Position numbers and translations under genes: made by a program. A stretch of 64,000 nucleotides of DNA, from NCBI GenBank assembly GCA_030268105.1, contig BSDZ01000020.1, forward strand, positions 1,442,001-1,506,000. Reading direction: 5' to 3'. The notes beneath the pieces are model-generated. The model was not told where the DNA came from. It did not search any database and saw only the letters and a program-made list of their open reading frames with translations. This DNA comes from Volvox africanus (lineage: Eukaryota > Chlorophyta > Chlorophyceae > Chlamydomonadales > Volvocaceae). This document shows, one piece after another, positions 12,532-24,651 of this stretch (positions within the stretch are counted from its first letter, which is position 1; each line of letters begins with the position of its first letter).

Positions 12532-15500
12532 ATGTCGTCGCTGCGAGCTCAGATAACTTGCAATCCTCACAGGACAGCAACTAAGCTGCGTCAAACTGCT
12601 TTTAAATTACAATTTCATCATAAAACATGTACGCAGCGGTCCTGGATGTTTCGCACCTGTGCGCAAGCGGAGCGGAGCGGCACCGCCGGCGATGACACGA
12701 CTGCTTCTCGGGGCAAACCGCCTGGCGTGATTGATAATCAAGACCCTTGGTCCGGTACATCTTCCTCGCAATTGGAATCCAGTTCCTCGGCAACGACCGG
12801 TAACTTAGACCCGCCATCAAAATCCGTTGGGGTCTCTGCCGCCCCGCCGAGCCCTTGGGACGCCACTTCCTCGGTACGTACGGCAAGAACCAACCAACCA
12901 GAAATACAAAACAACATAACCGAAATATGCCCGGTACGACTTATCCTTCCATATAAATTGCAATCCCTCCTCCGGCAATTGCACGAACGGGTCCGTACCC
13001 CTTCGGATGATCGGATCCTTCTTCAGCGGTGCCACGCCTCGTGTGGGGTTTCGCCTTCCCCTCATCTCCCCTCACGCCCCTGGTATCATGTTTTACGACA
13101 CTTCAACCCAACTCCCCTCTGGCCTCCACATTCAGATGTTATACACACACGCCGTACGCTTTCCGCCTGTCCGGCAAGCGTTCTTTTCACACACACATAT
13201 AGACATACACATGTAGTCGTGTACGGGGGTGTACGGGGGTAGCCGCCCGCCGTTTCCCCCATCATCCAGTTGCCATGAACGAGTTGGCATTTTCACTTGC
13301 GTCTCGATTTCGATGTATCGAAACACTAATGACATATATTTATAAACATAGTCGTTGAGACAGTTTTCCATTATATATTACCTCCTTCCCATTGTAAATG
13401 AATAGCAATATAAATGATTCATTATGTTATTTTCTCTTATGTATTGTAAATCGTAATATGTGTGTAGGATAGGGGGGTACATCACCCGTGGCCACTAACC
13501 TGGCAGTCCCTACCTTCCCCGGTGTTTCGGGGCACCCTCATCCAGTCTCCCATGCCGACTTCTCCGAAATCAGTGGATTTCCCAGGTTCAGCACCCACCA
13601 CCAGCATCCAGCGGAATCTGCCGAATCAACTAAGGCGTCAACTCCGCTACTGGTCAGCTCGCAGGTCACTTTAATTGGGGTCGTCACCGTCCATCGACAT
13701 GGGGGCACCCTGCCCTTATCTTTAGGGTCTTTGGCCCGCTCTCGGTCGGGGTAGAACCTGGAACTCCAGGGGCATATTAGTCGTGCCATAACAGTCGTGC
13801 CTGAACGCGTATGTATGCAAATTAATGTAATACGTAAGTTTGTTGTTATTATATACATATAATATAATATATGTAATATATTTTATATTTTATATATTGT
13901 ACTATATATTCATAAACCTATATTAATGATCTCGCCATATGTCACCGCCTAATATTCACACGCTATCTCGTCCATCCTATCCAGCTACAGACCGGGTCAC
14001 CTGCGGAGGCTGGCGTCGCCGTCAGCGCAAGGGGAGGATCATCATCCTCGTCGTATGAGTACGACAAAGATGACCGTGCCGCCGACGCGACGGCGGCAGC
14101 GGTGGCGGCTGTCGCGGCTGAGGGCGGCAGCGCTACGGCAAACAGTAGCGGAAGGGTGGGCACCGCCGACGCCGATAGCAGCAGCTCAAATCCCAGTGGC
14201 GGCAATAGCACCCGGAACGCCGCCACGCCAGCTGGCAATAGCAGCTTTAACGGCACTCCCCTCAACATGAAAGATGCCAGTACGAGTCTTTCCGAGGATA
14301 CGGCGGCATTGCTGACTCGGCTGCGAGCGGAACTTGCTCGTACATCCAACATCCCAATGCCGCCGCGGCGGCCTAGCGGTGGCAGTAGCAGCAGCAGCAG
14401 TGCCCCCAGCGGCAGTAGCAGTAGCGGTAACGGTCTTACCAACCCTACCTCCAGCAGCAGCAGCAGCAGTAGCAGTGGCGGCAGCACTGGCAGTAGCAAT
14501 GATAACCGAGTCGGCAGAGGCCAGCCAGAGTCAAATCGCGCAGGAACGACTCCAGGGACCGTATCGACAGGGGCGGCAGTAGCACCAAAAGCACCAACGG
14601 TAGGGAGCAAGTCCGCAGCCATAAAAGCGGCTGTAGCAGCAGGTTCAAAACCGGCGGGGATGATGTCGACGGAGGCGCTCGCGGCTGCACTGGAGGTGTC
14701 AGGAGCTGCCGTACCAACGGATCTCACCGCAACATCGTCAACATCGCCATCCACCACAACGACATCGTCATCGTCTCCAACCACTAAAACCGGCAGTAGC
14801 ATTAGCACACTTGCCGCCGGCTCGCCGGGGCAAGTTATTGCCGGTGCCGCCAGTGCTACTGCTACAGCCGGCAGTAGCAGTAGCACCTCGGTGGCAGGAG
14901 GAAGGATTGCAATTGGCGCTGCCGCCGCCAGCGGCGGCAGTAGCCGTAGTAGTAGTGGCAGTAGCAGCGGCCGCCGTCTTAAGGCGGTGGTGGTTGGCGG
15001 GGGTATTGGCGGTTTGGTATCCGCAGCACGGCTCGCGAAGGAGGGGTTCTCAGTGACGCTGCTCGAGGTGGGTTTCAGCGTCCAGGGAGGGTGCCACGGA
15101 AGGCAACACACCCGGGGTGACGTGGGCAACGTGTGTGTGGGGGGGATTGTGAATGTGACCGAGGCCGGGGGACAGGGAAACCTGGTCTGGCGTTTCGGGC
15201 AGAGCTTCGTTAGCGGTTTCTGTTGTTCGGTTGGGGCGGGGCAGAGCAAGACAGGGTAATGGATGATAGCTGAGCTTGGCCAGCAGTTAAGCTGCCCGGT
15301 TAGGTATGCAACGAATACACATAAATACATACAGAGACATGTACGACATACAGGACAACCCCCCCCGGGGCACACGCACATACACACACAACCAGAGGGG
15401 GCATCATACTTCCCCCTCTCTCTACACCGGCAGTATCAGCTCTCGTTCATTTGTCTTCCCCCTCCCCTTCCCCCCTCTTTCCCCTTCCCTTCCCTACCTC

Positions 15501-18500
15501 CCCTCGGCCCCCTTCCCCCGTCATCACTCATTTCTTCCCCTGTTGCGGTCTTGTTGGGGTTTCTCGGGATTCGCCCAGTCGTATGTCACACTTTCCCTCA
15601 TCTTCCCCAAACACACACATACATACACATACACACACACATACACAAGCCTCCCCCTCCCCCTGCCCCTCCAGGCCAACTCCCAGGTGGGGGGTCGCTG
15701 TCAGAGTGTGCAGCGGGGGCGCTTCAGATTTGACACGGGCCCCTCCCTGCTGCTGTTCGTGGAGACGTACAGAAAGGCGTTTGCGGCTCTGGGCACGAGT
15801 CTGGCGCAACAGGTGTGTGTGTGTGTATGTGTGTGTGTGAGTGTTTAAGCGGTTGGGAGTTTGTGGATGTGCACGAGATATCAGCCAAACACTCATATTG
15901 CCCCTTTCCCTTGATCATGTGATTGGTTTTACATGGCAACAGCTCTGGCTTCTTCAATTGCAGTAGCAGTTGTCGTATTGTCTGTACTTCTCTTCAGCCC
16001 TCTTCCTCCCCTCCCCCCCCCTCCCCTCCCTCTCCTCCTGGGGGCACCTCAACTGATTGCTCCGAAACCATCTTTCACCATTTCCTGCGTCGGAGGAGCC
16101 TCATTATAATTATTTATAAATTATAATTACTATAAACATGTATAACGGGCAGTGGGTCTCCGACCCGTGGGTCAATGTGATGCAGGTCCCCGTCGTGCGG
16201 GTTACCCCGGCCGCCTATCGGGTATTCTTTCAGGTACGGCATCGAGTAACGATTTGGAGGCCTTATGTGGTATGTGCTTTTCGTCAATGTAACATTAATT
16301 CAAAAAATAATTTAAATGGTTATTACAGCTGTTCCGGGGGGAATCCGGGGCTTCGCAGTTGCGAGTGTATGTAGCCGTGTGTATGTTGGTACGCGGCACC
16401 CTTAGAATATTCGTGCAAGCCATTAACGTTCAGATGGATGTACGACATTGTACGTCACACCTTTCTTGTCCCCCAACTACAGGGCGCAGGCTACTTGGAC
16501 ATGTTGTACGATGTACAACGGATGGTGGAGCAACTGGAGGGGGTGGAGAAGGGCGCCGGTGAGTGGGGGCTTTTGTGTCGTGAATGCGGGTGAGTGGGGG
16601 ACTTCGGGTTTTAGGGTTTTCAGGCCCAGCATTACGAGAATTACAAAATCATTTACCATTTTCATTCTAAGGTGCTGAGAATCTCTCACGAGATTTTTAA
16701 TTAGGTTAAGCTGTTTCCCCCCTCGAATTCGTCATTATGATTATTTATATACCAACTACTCCTTGAGGACGACCCCAACCACCACAACCACCACAACTGC
16801 AACTACACGGGATGATCACTTTCGGCTCGGCTCGCCAACCCCACCCCCAACTCCCTCTCCCCCTCAACCGTCAGGCTCCCAATACCTCGAGTGGCTGGCC
16901 ACTGCCCGGGCGGCTTTGCAGCTGGGGATGGAGGCCTTTATCAGCCGGGATGCGGAGGGGCTGGGGGATTTGCTGGGGGAAGCGATTAAGGTGAGCGTGG
17001 GAATGCATGTATGTGTGTGTATTTGTCTGTCTGTCGTACAATCGGCTGTACGAAAGACCATTCGGGATGAGGAGAGGAGCACCTGAGGGAATGCGAAAAA
17101 GAAGGGGACTGATTGGCTGCCGTACAGCAACCTTGGCCATGAGGTCTAATTTGGCTGAGCAACGGTTGTCGGAGAAACGTGTTCTACGTTTCATATATGC
17201 CGTACAATAACTATTTTGGTGTCGTACATCTTGACTTGATCCCTGGTGGCGTACACATCCGTCGATGTGCACTTCAGGATCCAGAGCTGAGGTCGTTACT
17301 TTCCTCGGTTGGAGTGGCAGAGTTGCTCCAAAACCACCACGAAAGGTACGACAAAGGAGGGAGGAAGATCGTGTGTGTATGTTAATCCGCCTGTGAATTT
17401 ATGTGTGTTTTAGGGGTTTTAATCGCTTTGTATGGCTTGAAAAAGGTATGGCAGCCGGTTGAACAATAGACCAACGAACTAACCAACTAAAAAGCGAATC
17501 TTTAACTAATAACTGAACTTCCTCGCCCGCACTGTTTCGTGCTGCTTGGGTGGCGAACAGAATGTCGCGGCGCTTCGGAGATCCCCGTCTCCGCGCGCTT
17601 TTCACCTTCCAGGTGTGTATTTAGGGGAAGTACAGAGTACGGCAGGGCACGTATCCGTACTTACGAACAGCGGCAGCTGCGGCGGGTAACGGTTTGATTC
17701 AACACCTATACCATTTCATTTGACAGATGCTGTCACCTCAAAACGGCAACCCGATGCTCGGTCAGTCCCTACAGGACTTCCCCGTTTTCCCCAACCGAAA
17801 CCTGAAGTGTCGTACGTTCGTACAGGATTTGTACGTTGGCTTGACGCCGTACAACGCTCCAGGGGTGTACAGCCTGCTGGCGGCAACTGAGTTGACGGAC
17901 GGTGTTTGGTACCCCCTCGGCGGTTTTGGGCAGGTGGGGTTTTGGAGGAGAAGGGAAGGGGGCCGGGCAGTTACTGTCTTGATTACCTGTTTTGTTTTAC
18001 GAAGAAATTTGTATGTTATTATGTAATTTGTATGTAGTTATAAACTTTTAGAGATTTTATACGTACCCATTGGAGAAATTACAACCACTCAAATTGTTAG
18101 TTTTATCACATTATTATTATTATTATTTTGATAAAAATATGAAATACTCCCCGCCCACCAATTCCAATTACAACCATCCGATCGATGGTGATAGATTCGC
18201 GACGCATTGTTGAGAGTGGGCCAGGGCCTAGGTGTACGGCTGCGCTGCGGCGCCCGCGTGACTGCCGTACGGACTGCTCCAGGGCAGGGCGGAGGGCAGG
18301 TGGTGGAGGGGGTCACGCTGGCGAGTGGGGAGGAGCTGGACGCGGATGTGGTGGTTTCAAACAGGTACGACATTTTGTTAATGTGCATGGGTGTGCTCTC
18401 CGGGGAGGGGGTTGTTACCGTATGCCATATATGTGCTCTTGCTCTGGCGCCCGTCCCAACCGAACAACAGAAAACCGAAAGCGAGGTTTTCCCGTCCTTA

Positions 18501-21251
18501 GAGACATAGGGGGGAGGGAGGGGGGGAGGGAGATGAAGGGGGGGGGATGAACGGGTACTCTTCATACGTTTCGTGCTTTTGTGTGTTTTTGAGAACAGAA
18601 CTGCACCAACTTAATCAGGTGTTGGCTGGTTGTTGGTTGTTGGAACGTTATCATGGAGAGTCAAACAGATATAGAAGACAGTTGAGCAAAGATGAGGCAC
18701 ATGTCGTATCTTAGTTTCGGAGCTCTCATTGGCACCCTGCGCCACGAAGTGCTTTTCATATGATGCGATCTTACGTGGACTGCCGTATAGGGACGTACCA
18801 CTGACGTACGAGCTGCTGCGCGGGCCGGCGGAGGCCCATGGGTCGGCGCGTGCGCGACGGCTGCTGGCGCAGGAATACAGCGCCGGCGTTATCTCGTACA
18901 ATTGGTCGTTGGATAAGAAGTTGGACCAACTGCTACATCATAACGTGTTTTTATCTGGTTAGTTAATAAAACCGTCCTGATCCCGCTTCTGACCTTTTCG
19001 ACATTCCCGTACATATCTTTTTTGTCGTCACTATCATATTAGCAGGTATAGCTTCCGTTTCGTCGTACCACTCGCCCCTCCAATCCTCCCCCATTGTGCG
19101 ACAATTACATCCCCGCATGTACGGCACACAGGCGATTACGAGGGTTCCTGGATTCGCGCCACCAGCGCCGACACGCTCTCCCGCAGCCCCAACTTTTACG
19201 TACACTGCCCCAGTCGTACAGATCCAACCGCCTGTCCCCCGGGGAGCGACTCCATGATGGTGCTACTGCCGGTTGCAAACATCCAAGAAGTACGGAAACA
19301 GTGATGTCCCATGGGTCGCTCTCTGATTCGTGTGTCCCTAATATGCAATATTATATATGTATATATGATATACATTACATTGTATATATATGTGTGTGTA
19401 TGTTTGTGTGTGTGTGTGTGTGCATGCGGCGTGTGTGTGTTTGTGTGTGAGAACAGGACTTACTCAGCGATTGGAGCCCGAACGGCTATCGAACGCAGCC
19501 GTACGACCAAACGAACGCGTCCATTCTGCTTAACTGTACTGTGGGGGGCCTTATGCGGCCTTGAATACTGGCTTCACCGACCTGAGGCCTATGCAGGGCC
19601 AGGGCCTTATGCGCAAGAGATTGGGTAAAGAGGGATATGGAATGGATGTCTTTCATGAATACTATAATCGATTTACAAATTCGTATGTACATTATACGGT
19701 ACTGAACGACATTGTACGGATGTGTCGCACACGCAGATAGTCAAGGCGCAGGAGACGGAGCGTCGCCGGTCGGGTCCGTTGGGCGCCCTCCCTGGACCGC
19801 TGGGACAGCATGCTGCGGGACTGGCGGCCGCGGCGACAGCTGGCGGCAGCGGCAGCGGCGGCGGCAGCGGCGGCGGCGGCAGCGGCGGCGGCAGCGGCGG
19901 CGGGGTTGCCGGTGCCAGCGGCGCCACCGCCAGACCCGCAGCGACGACGGCGGTGGATTACTCGGCGCTGGTGGCGGCGGGTCGTGAGGCAGTGCTTCGG
20001 AGCCTGGCAGAGGCGGGCATCACGAATGTACGGCAACACATTGTGAACGAGCTGGTAATCGACCCGACGGAGTGGAGGGACAGGTAGGTGTGTGTATTGA
20101 GGGGAGGAGGGAAGAGGCACGGTGAGGGAAGGGTTTTGGTTCTGAGGGGAGAGGCTGAGGTATAGCCTCTTGCCGTACCAGTTTCGTACGGGGATCAGTG
20201 GATCAGATTCGCGCGGGATGACTCACCCCTGATATTCACCTCGCCATCCGTCGTACTGAAGGTGCTCAATACTACTTGTCTTTGGGGTTTCGCTCTATCA
20301 CGTCTTCCCCCCCCCCTTTTCGCATTACCCCCTTCCCCACCTGCTCACCATCGCGATTAGTCATACTTTAAGCAGCGTCTCTACAGCAGTATCAGGTCCC
20401 GTTTATATGCCTTCCCCCCCTCTCCCCCCTCCCCTCTCCCCCCTCCCCTCTCCCCCCTCCCCTCTCCCCCCTCCCCTCTCCCCCCTCCCCTCTCCCCGAC
20501 TCCCCTTCCCGGCGGCACATGGGTCTCAGGTACTCCCTAGCCCATGGCGCCGCCTTCGGGTTGTCGCACGGCCTGACGCAGCTGTCCGTACTCCGGCCAG
20601 GATTGGCGGATAAGCAGGTGGGTGTTTCTCCTAACCCCCTCTCCCCCAGTACACACAAACACAAACACACAAACACAAGAGACGCGCGCGCACACACACA
20701 CACACATTTCATGTGAACGTTCTCATCCTCTCAGCTCACCTCCTCAAACCCCCCTTCATGTACGAACAGCCGCTTTCACGTATCGCCCTTATAAGGCCGC
20801 TAGCACCTCCCCCCACCCAATCTGCGCCCTCGCCACAGCCTTTTGATTCCGCCACTCTTTCGCCCCCCACTTCGCCCCCCACTTCGCATCCCCACCTCCC
20901 CTTTTTGTTCGTTTGTGGGGTTTGTGGGGTTGCCCCTTCACCCAACTGCTGGTGTAGGTTCGGGGGCTGTACTTTGTCGGCTCCTCCACTCGCCCTGGTA
21001 ACGGCGTCCCGCTCACAATGATTAGCGCGGATCTGGTCACACAGAAGGTGATGAAGGTAGGCCTCGGAGCGGGATGAAGGGGGAGGTGTGGAGAGGTGGG
21101 GGAAGGGGGAGGTGGGGACCTGATGGGTTTTGAGGACTTTGAATTTGTGTGTGTTTGAACCAATCCATTTAAAAGTTGTCATTTAGTCGTTTGTCTCCGT
21201 TATGTCCACTGGTTACCCGTATTGCAGGACGTCAAGGCGGGGCTCATCTGA
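12532..21251 (+). CDS. CrtI-family FAD-dependent phytoene desaturase-like oxidoreductase
   Basis: Exons: 12532-12873, 13991-15067, 15675-15812, 16153-16233, 16483-16558, 16875-16990, 17278-17345, 17561-17612, 17826-17933, 18195-18364, 18791-18957, 19132-19289, 19737-20083, 20530-20617, 20958-21056, 21228-21251; every junction keeps phase (1036 residues). An FAD-binding Rossmann motif VVVGGGIGG lies near residues 446-454, followed by VGGRC and FDTGPS. Typical CrtI blocks follow: DLYVGLTPYNAP, WYPLGGFGQ, ADVVVSN, and near the C-terminus the signature YFVGSSTRPGNGVP. Such enzymes desaturate or isomerise carotenoid-type polyenes; the exact substrate cannot be read here. The first ~440 residues are a low-complexity Ser/Ala/Gly/Thr extension starting with a basic, Ser/Thr-rich stretch like a plastid transit peptide. 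Exon 13 encodes a further Gly/Ser/Ala insertion. The exon 1 to exon 2 junction rests on phase alone. The stop codon lies in the first unit of a 37-bp tandem repeat. Confidence 0.9.
20421..20497. repeat. 14-bp C-rich tandem repeat
   Basis: Units TCTCCCCCCTCCCC in tandem directly upstream of the acceptor of CrtI-like exon 20530-20617; may serve as an extended polypyrimidine tract. Confidence 0.93.
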
Positions 21252-21476
21252 TGCCTCATGACCTGATGTCTCGACGGGGCTCATCTGATGCCTCATGACC
21301 TGATGTCTCGACGGGGCTCATCTGATGCCTCATGACCTGATGTCTCGACGGGGCTCATCTGATGCCTCATGACCTGATGTCTCGACGGGGCTCATCTGAT
21401 GCCTCATGACCTGATGTCTCGACGGGGCTCATCTGATGCCTCATGACCTGATGTCTCGACGGGGCTCATCTGATGC
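21236..21476. repeat. 37-bp minisatellite overlapping the last exon of the CrtI-like gene
   Basis: About 6.5 nearly perfect head-to-tail copies of a 37-bp unit, recognisable by GGGGCTCATCTGATGCC followed by TCATGACCTGATGTCTC. The first unit contains the final codons and TGA stop of the upstream gene (21228-21251), so later units duplicate the coding end plus 3' UTR. There are no unique spacers, so it is not a CRISPR array. Confidence 0.95.
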
Positions 21477-23148
21477 CGTACAGAGCAGTTGCAAGTGGGT
21501 AGTTAGAACTGCTGGCTGCCTGGGCGGCAGAGACTCACAAACAAATAGACATAATAGACACAGGTATAATAAATGTGTCTAGAGGGAAGGGGGAAGAGGG
21601 GAGGGACGTCTTTTTCCGCATAATTTTATTTCCAAGTGTCTTTGTACGATGTGTGCGATGATTAACGCATCAAACAACGTGCGCGTAACTGTCAAATACG
21701 CCCGCGACTGATCATTGCCATGGAGGGTGGGAATGGTGTGATAGGATGCTGATGGTGATGCTTATGGATGTTCCAAAATTTGATCATGACCCAAGTAGTC
21801 ACGTCTTTAGTCCTCAACACCACCATGGTAGCGATGGTACGAAGAATTGCTCAGATGTATCTCTATCACATAATGTTCGTCTAAATAATAAAATCCAATT
21901 CAAAAATATAAATTTAACAGTCTACGACTTTATTCGATTAGGTGAGTGGCGCGTCTCCCCCCTCCACCTCTACCCCTTCCCCCCCCGGTCAGGCCGGTCG
22001 GTAACGGCATGTTCGTGCGGTGCAAAGCATGCGCCGGCTACACAACCCTCAGTGACTGTACGACACATATCATGTGGGATTCTCATACGTGCCCTGCTTA
22101 AACACACGATATGGAGTCAGGTTCCATATACCCGAACAAGTGCGATCCAAAATTCCTCGGTATGGAGCTTGCTCGTCCAAATGATTATGAGGCCTTACAA
22201 AGGAAATGAAAAGCCGTACTTGGGTTATACCAACCCGATAGGTAGCAACATACCCCCCCCCCGAAAACATGGGAAATGAATAGACAGACATATTCCCGTA
22301 CAATCGTGTTCTTATCCATGCACACGGGCCTTATATGCAGGACACAGCTCATTTTGGCCATCATGACCAGTACCTCCGAAACCACCAATGCCATGCACAG
22401 GACCTAATGGTACTACATCCCACAGCATGCGACTATCGATGAGCAATCCATGTACAAATTTCATAAGGTTTGACCGCTCCGAAACCATTTTTACGAGCCC
22501 TTTATAAGTCCGCTATATATATAAATATATATAGGGGATATATGCCGTCCCGATATGGGTTCATCATGGGTTGGGAAGTGGCACGTTCGAAGTGGGTGGG
22601 AGGTCTCATTCAGCACACGGTTTCATCCGATCGAGCAAGTCCCGAATACCCGTCCTCATCATCAATATTTCCGTACCATTATTGTATACTACAATACCCA
22701 TTACCGAACCCACAACCACTGGTGCGGCTGCAGTGGCCACTGACACAACTAGGTGGCACCGCAACCATGGTGATGGTTCAGTGAACGACAAACGAGAGAC
22801 CTTAGAGACCTAACTTATGAAATACCTTGAGATCAGGGCTTGCTCGGTACTGCGTGGCAGCTAAGGCAACGGAGCGCCCTCACTGTCCCACACGACTCGG
22901 ACAGCAGTGAGCACCGTTCTGCGTGGCCTAGGCAACCCTGCTGCGTAGCCTAGAACCATCAGTCAACTCCCTCGCGACCTCGCAGCCTCGCGCGCGCGGC
23001 ATTTCTGCCTCGCAGCAACTCCCATACGGAAACACTGTGCGCCCGAGGCAGCCTGCCTGCGGTACTTTTCCAAACTGGCAATCTAATCGCCGCGCCCAAG
23101 GCATCCATGTAAGACAATTCACGTCGAACGTAGAAAGCTGGCACATGC
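21477..23148. other. Intergenic, no gene recognised
   Basis: Convergent 3' regions of the CrtI-like gene (plus) and acylphosphatase (minus). It holds a short AT-rich tract near 22514-22532 and a GC-richer block around 22850-23110. All open frames are short and without recognisable motifs. Confidence 0.5.
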
Positions 23149-23451
23149 TTAGCGCCGAACGTTGAACCCGTCATGGGTGTAGCTGTGTATGGATGCCTCT
23201 TTACTGAACACAGCCTTCTCTATTTGACTTTTTGGAGAGCCTGTCTTTTCAAGCCACCTTTTCATTTCTCGAACCTTGTCTGCCGGCCCCTCCACTTCGC
23301 CATGGACTGTGCCGGAAGCAGTATTCTCGCACCAGCCATGGAGACCAAGTCGCTGAGCTTCTTGTTGCGTGAATTTCCTAAAGAAAACGCGTTGTACTTT
23401 GCCAAATACTTCGAAACTGATGGAAACTAATTCATTCTTAGAGGGTGCCAT
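23149..23451 (-). CDS. Acylphosphatase
   Basis: Intronless, 100 residues, which is the usual length of acylphosphatases (about 90-100). The enzyme hydrolyses the carboxyl-phosphate bond of acyl phosphates such as 1,3-bisphosphoglycerate or carbamoyl phosphate, usually in the cytosol. The phosphate-binding loop appears as FGKVQRVFFR (residues 16-25) with the expected catalytic Arg25; a second conserved element GWCENTASGTVHGEVEG carries the catalytic Asn43. The usual Gly of the VQG loop motif is Arg21 here, a departure in the phosphate loop that could affect activity. The ATG at 23451 fits family length; the frame stays open upstream, but that extension has no family similarity. It lies in the same orientation as the DTD gene, about 1.2 kb away, with no sign of co-transcription. 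Confidence 0.87.
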   Translation of the reverse strand: MAPSKNELVSISFEVFGKVQRVFFRKFTQQEAQRLGLHGWCENTASGTVHGEVEGPADKVREMKRWLEKTGSPKSQIEKAVFSKEASIHSYTHDGFNVRR

Positions 23452-24651
23452 CTGTCGAATGGCTCGTATGCTCCGGACAGCGCGATAATCCTTCGTAAGC
23501 TCCTTGTTGCAAATTTCACACCAATATGATATCACAACGTATGTATTCCTATGAGTCAACGTTGTATAACATGCCTGGACTTTGGCCGACGGAGCGCCGG
23601 ACTTCTTTGCCGTACGGCTAAACTGCGCGACTAACGGCGTATGAACTATGCAACATAAGGGTTTCTTATTTCGGAGTTCTGTGCAATTGGGGAAAGGGAA
23701 GGGAAGAGTGAAAGCGAGTAGATAATACTTGATAGACCTGTTGTTGTAAGGTAGACACAGGTGGACAGGCCCGTGGATGTCCTGATCCCGACCCATTTGA
23801 AGCATAGACTCTTCCTCAGCGGGGCTCCGCACCTCCTCTGCATGTCATGTAGCTTTCCCAATCCAAATAAGAACAGGAATGTGCTCTTCGGATACACTTA
23901 ACAAACAATATACGTTATTATATAGGTCACCTGTCATAGTATACCTGAATGGCTTAATTTTGCTAGTAAGAGCTGTTGTACCAACAGACCGAAACCGGAC
24001 ATACGTATACGTGTAAGTCTATAGACGCCTTGCCGCTCTGATAAATAATCGGAGTCCGTACGCGGGGAAGCACCGCATCGCGCATTTTACTGGGGCTCAA
24101 CCCTAAGGAAAGCCATGTATGACTAACTATTCTGTACGGCACTGTACAACAGTACAGCGGCCACTGCAAAGTCCAATATAGCCCTCGACAGAAGCCCCAT
24201 GCAAGCCACACTCATCGGCGCTGGTTGCGTTTGACTCTCGGAGTGTCAAGTGCCGTATCTTGCAGCTGTCGTATATTCAAAAGGTAAACGTATTGGCAAG
24301 GGTGAAGTGCCGAAGCGAGCCCCACGCCATCCTGGTTACGGCACGCGCATTGTACGGGATACCGTTTGTACGACAAAGACGACAAAGACGACCTCCAAGT
24401 TAAGAGAGACCATAAAGGAGATCACTTGACTATCTGACGTGTATTATTCTTCCGTACAAGTGATAAAGGTGATGAGAGTTATTTACATGTGTGCATGTGT
24501 ATGGGGACCCCGGGGGCCGGGGCGGGGGACTGTGAGCACCGTGCCATATCCTGCAGCTGACGAGACGCCGGGCCGGAGGCGACAAGCCGGGAACCGAGGA
24601 CAGGGAAGATACAAAAAAGGTATCTATCTAAACCTAGCTACCAGTGTCTAT
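23452..24651. other. Intergenic between acylphosphatase and DTD
   Basis: Holds the 5' flank of acylphosphatase and the 3' flank of DTD. TTACA at 24483-24487 reads TGTAA on the minus strand, the polyadenylation signal known from volvocine algae, about 165 nt past the DTD stop; this is a plausible but unproven signal. No further gene seen. Confidence 0.45.

Noticed and set aside
13511..13670. Possible extra exon of the CrtI-like gene
   Set aside because: An acceptor and open frame exist, but the available donors leave phase 2 or 1, which does not join the exon at 13991; skipping it keeps the frame.
13963..15387. 474-codon open frame on the minus strand
   Set aside because: It is the antisense shadow of CrtI-like exon 2; Ala/Leu/Pro-rich by composition and without motifs, while the plus frame runs into the FAD-binding motif.
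21236..21476. CRISPR-like array
   Set aside because: The 37-bp units are head to tail with no spacers, and the genome is eukaryotic.
21746..22279. 177-codon open frame in the CrtI/acylphosphatase gap
   Set aside because: No recognisable motif, AT-rich mixed composition and no supporting exon structure.
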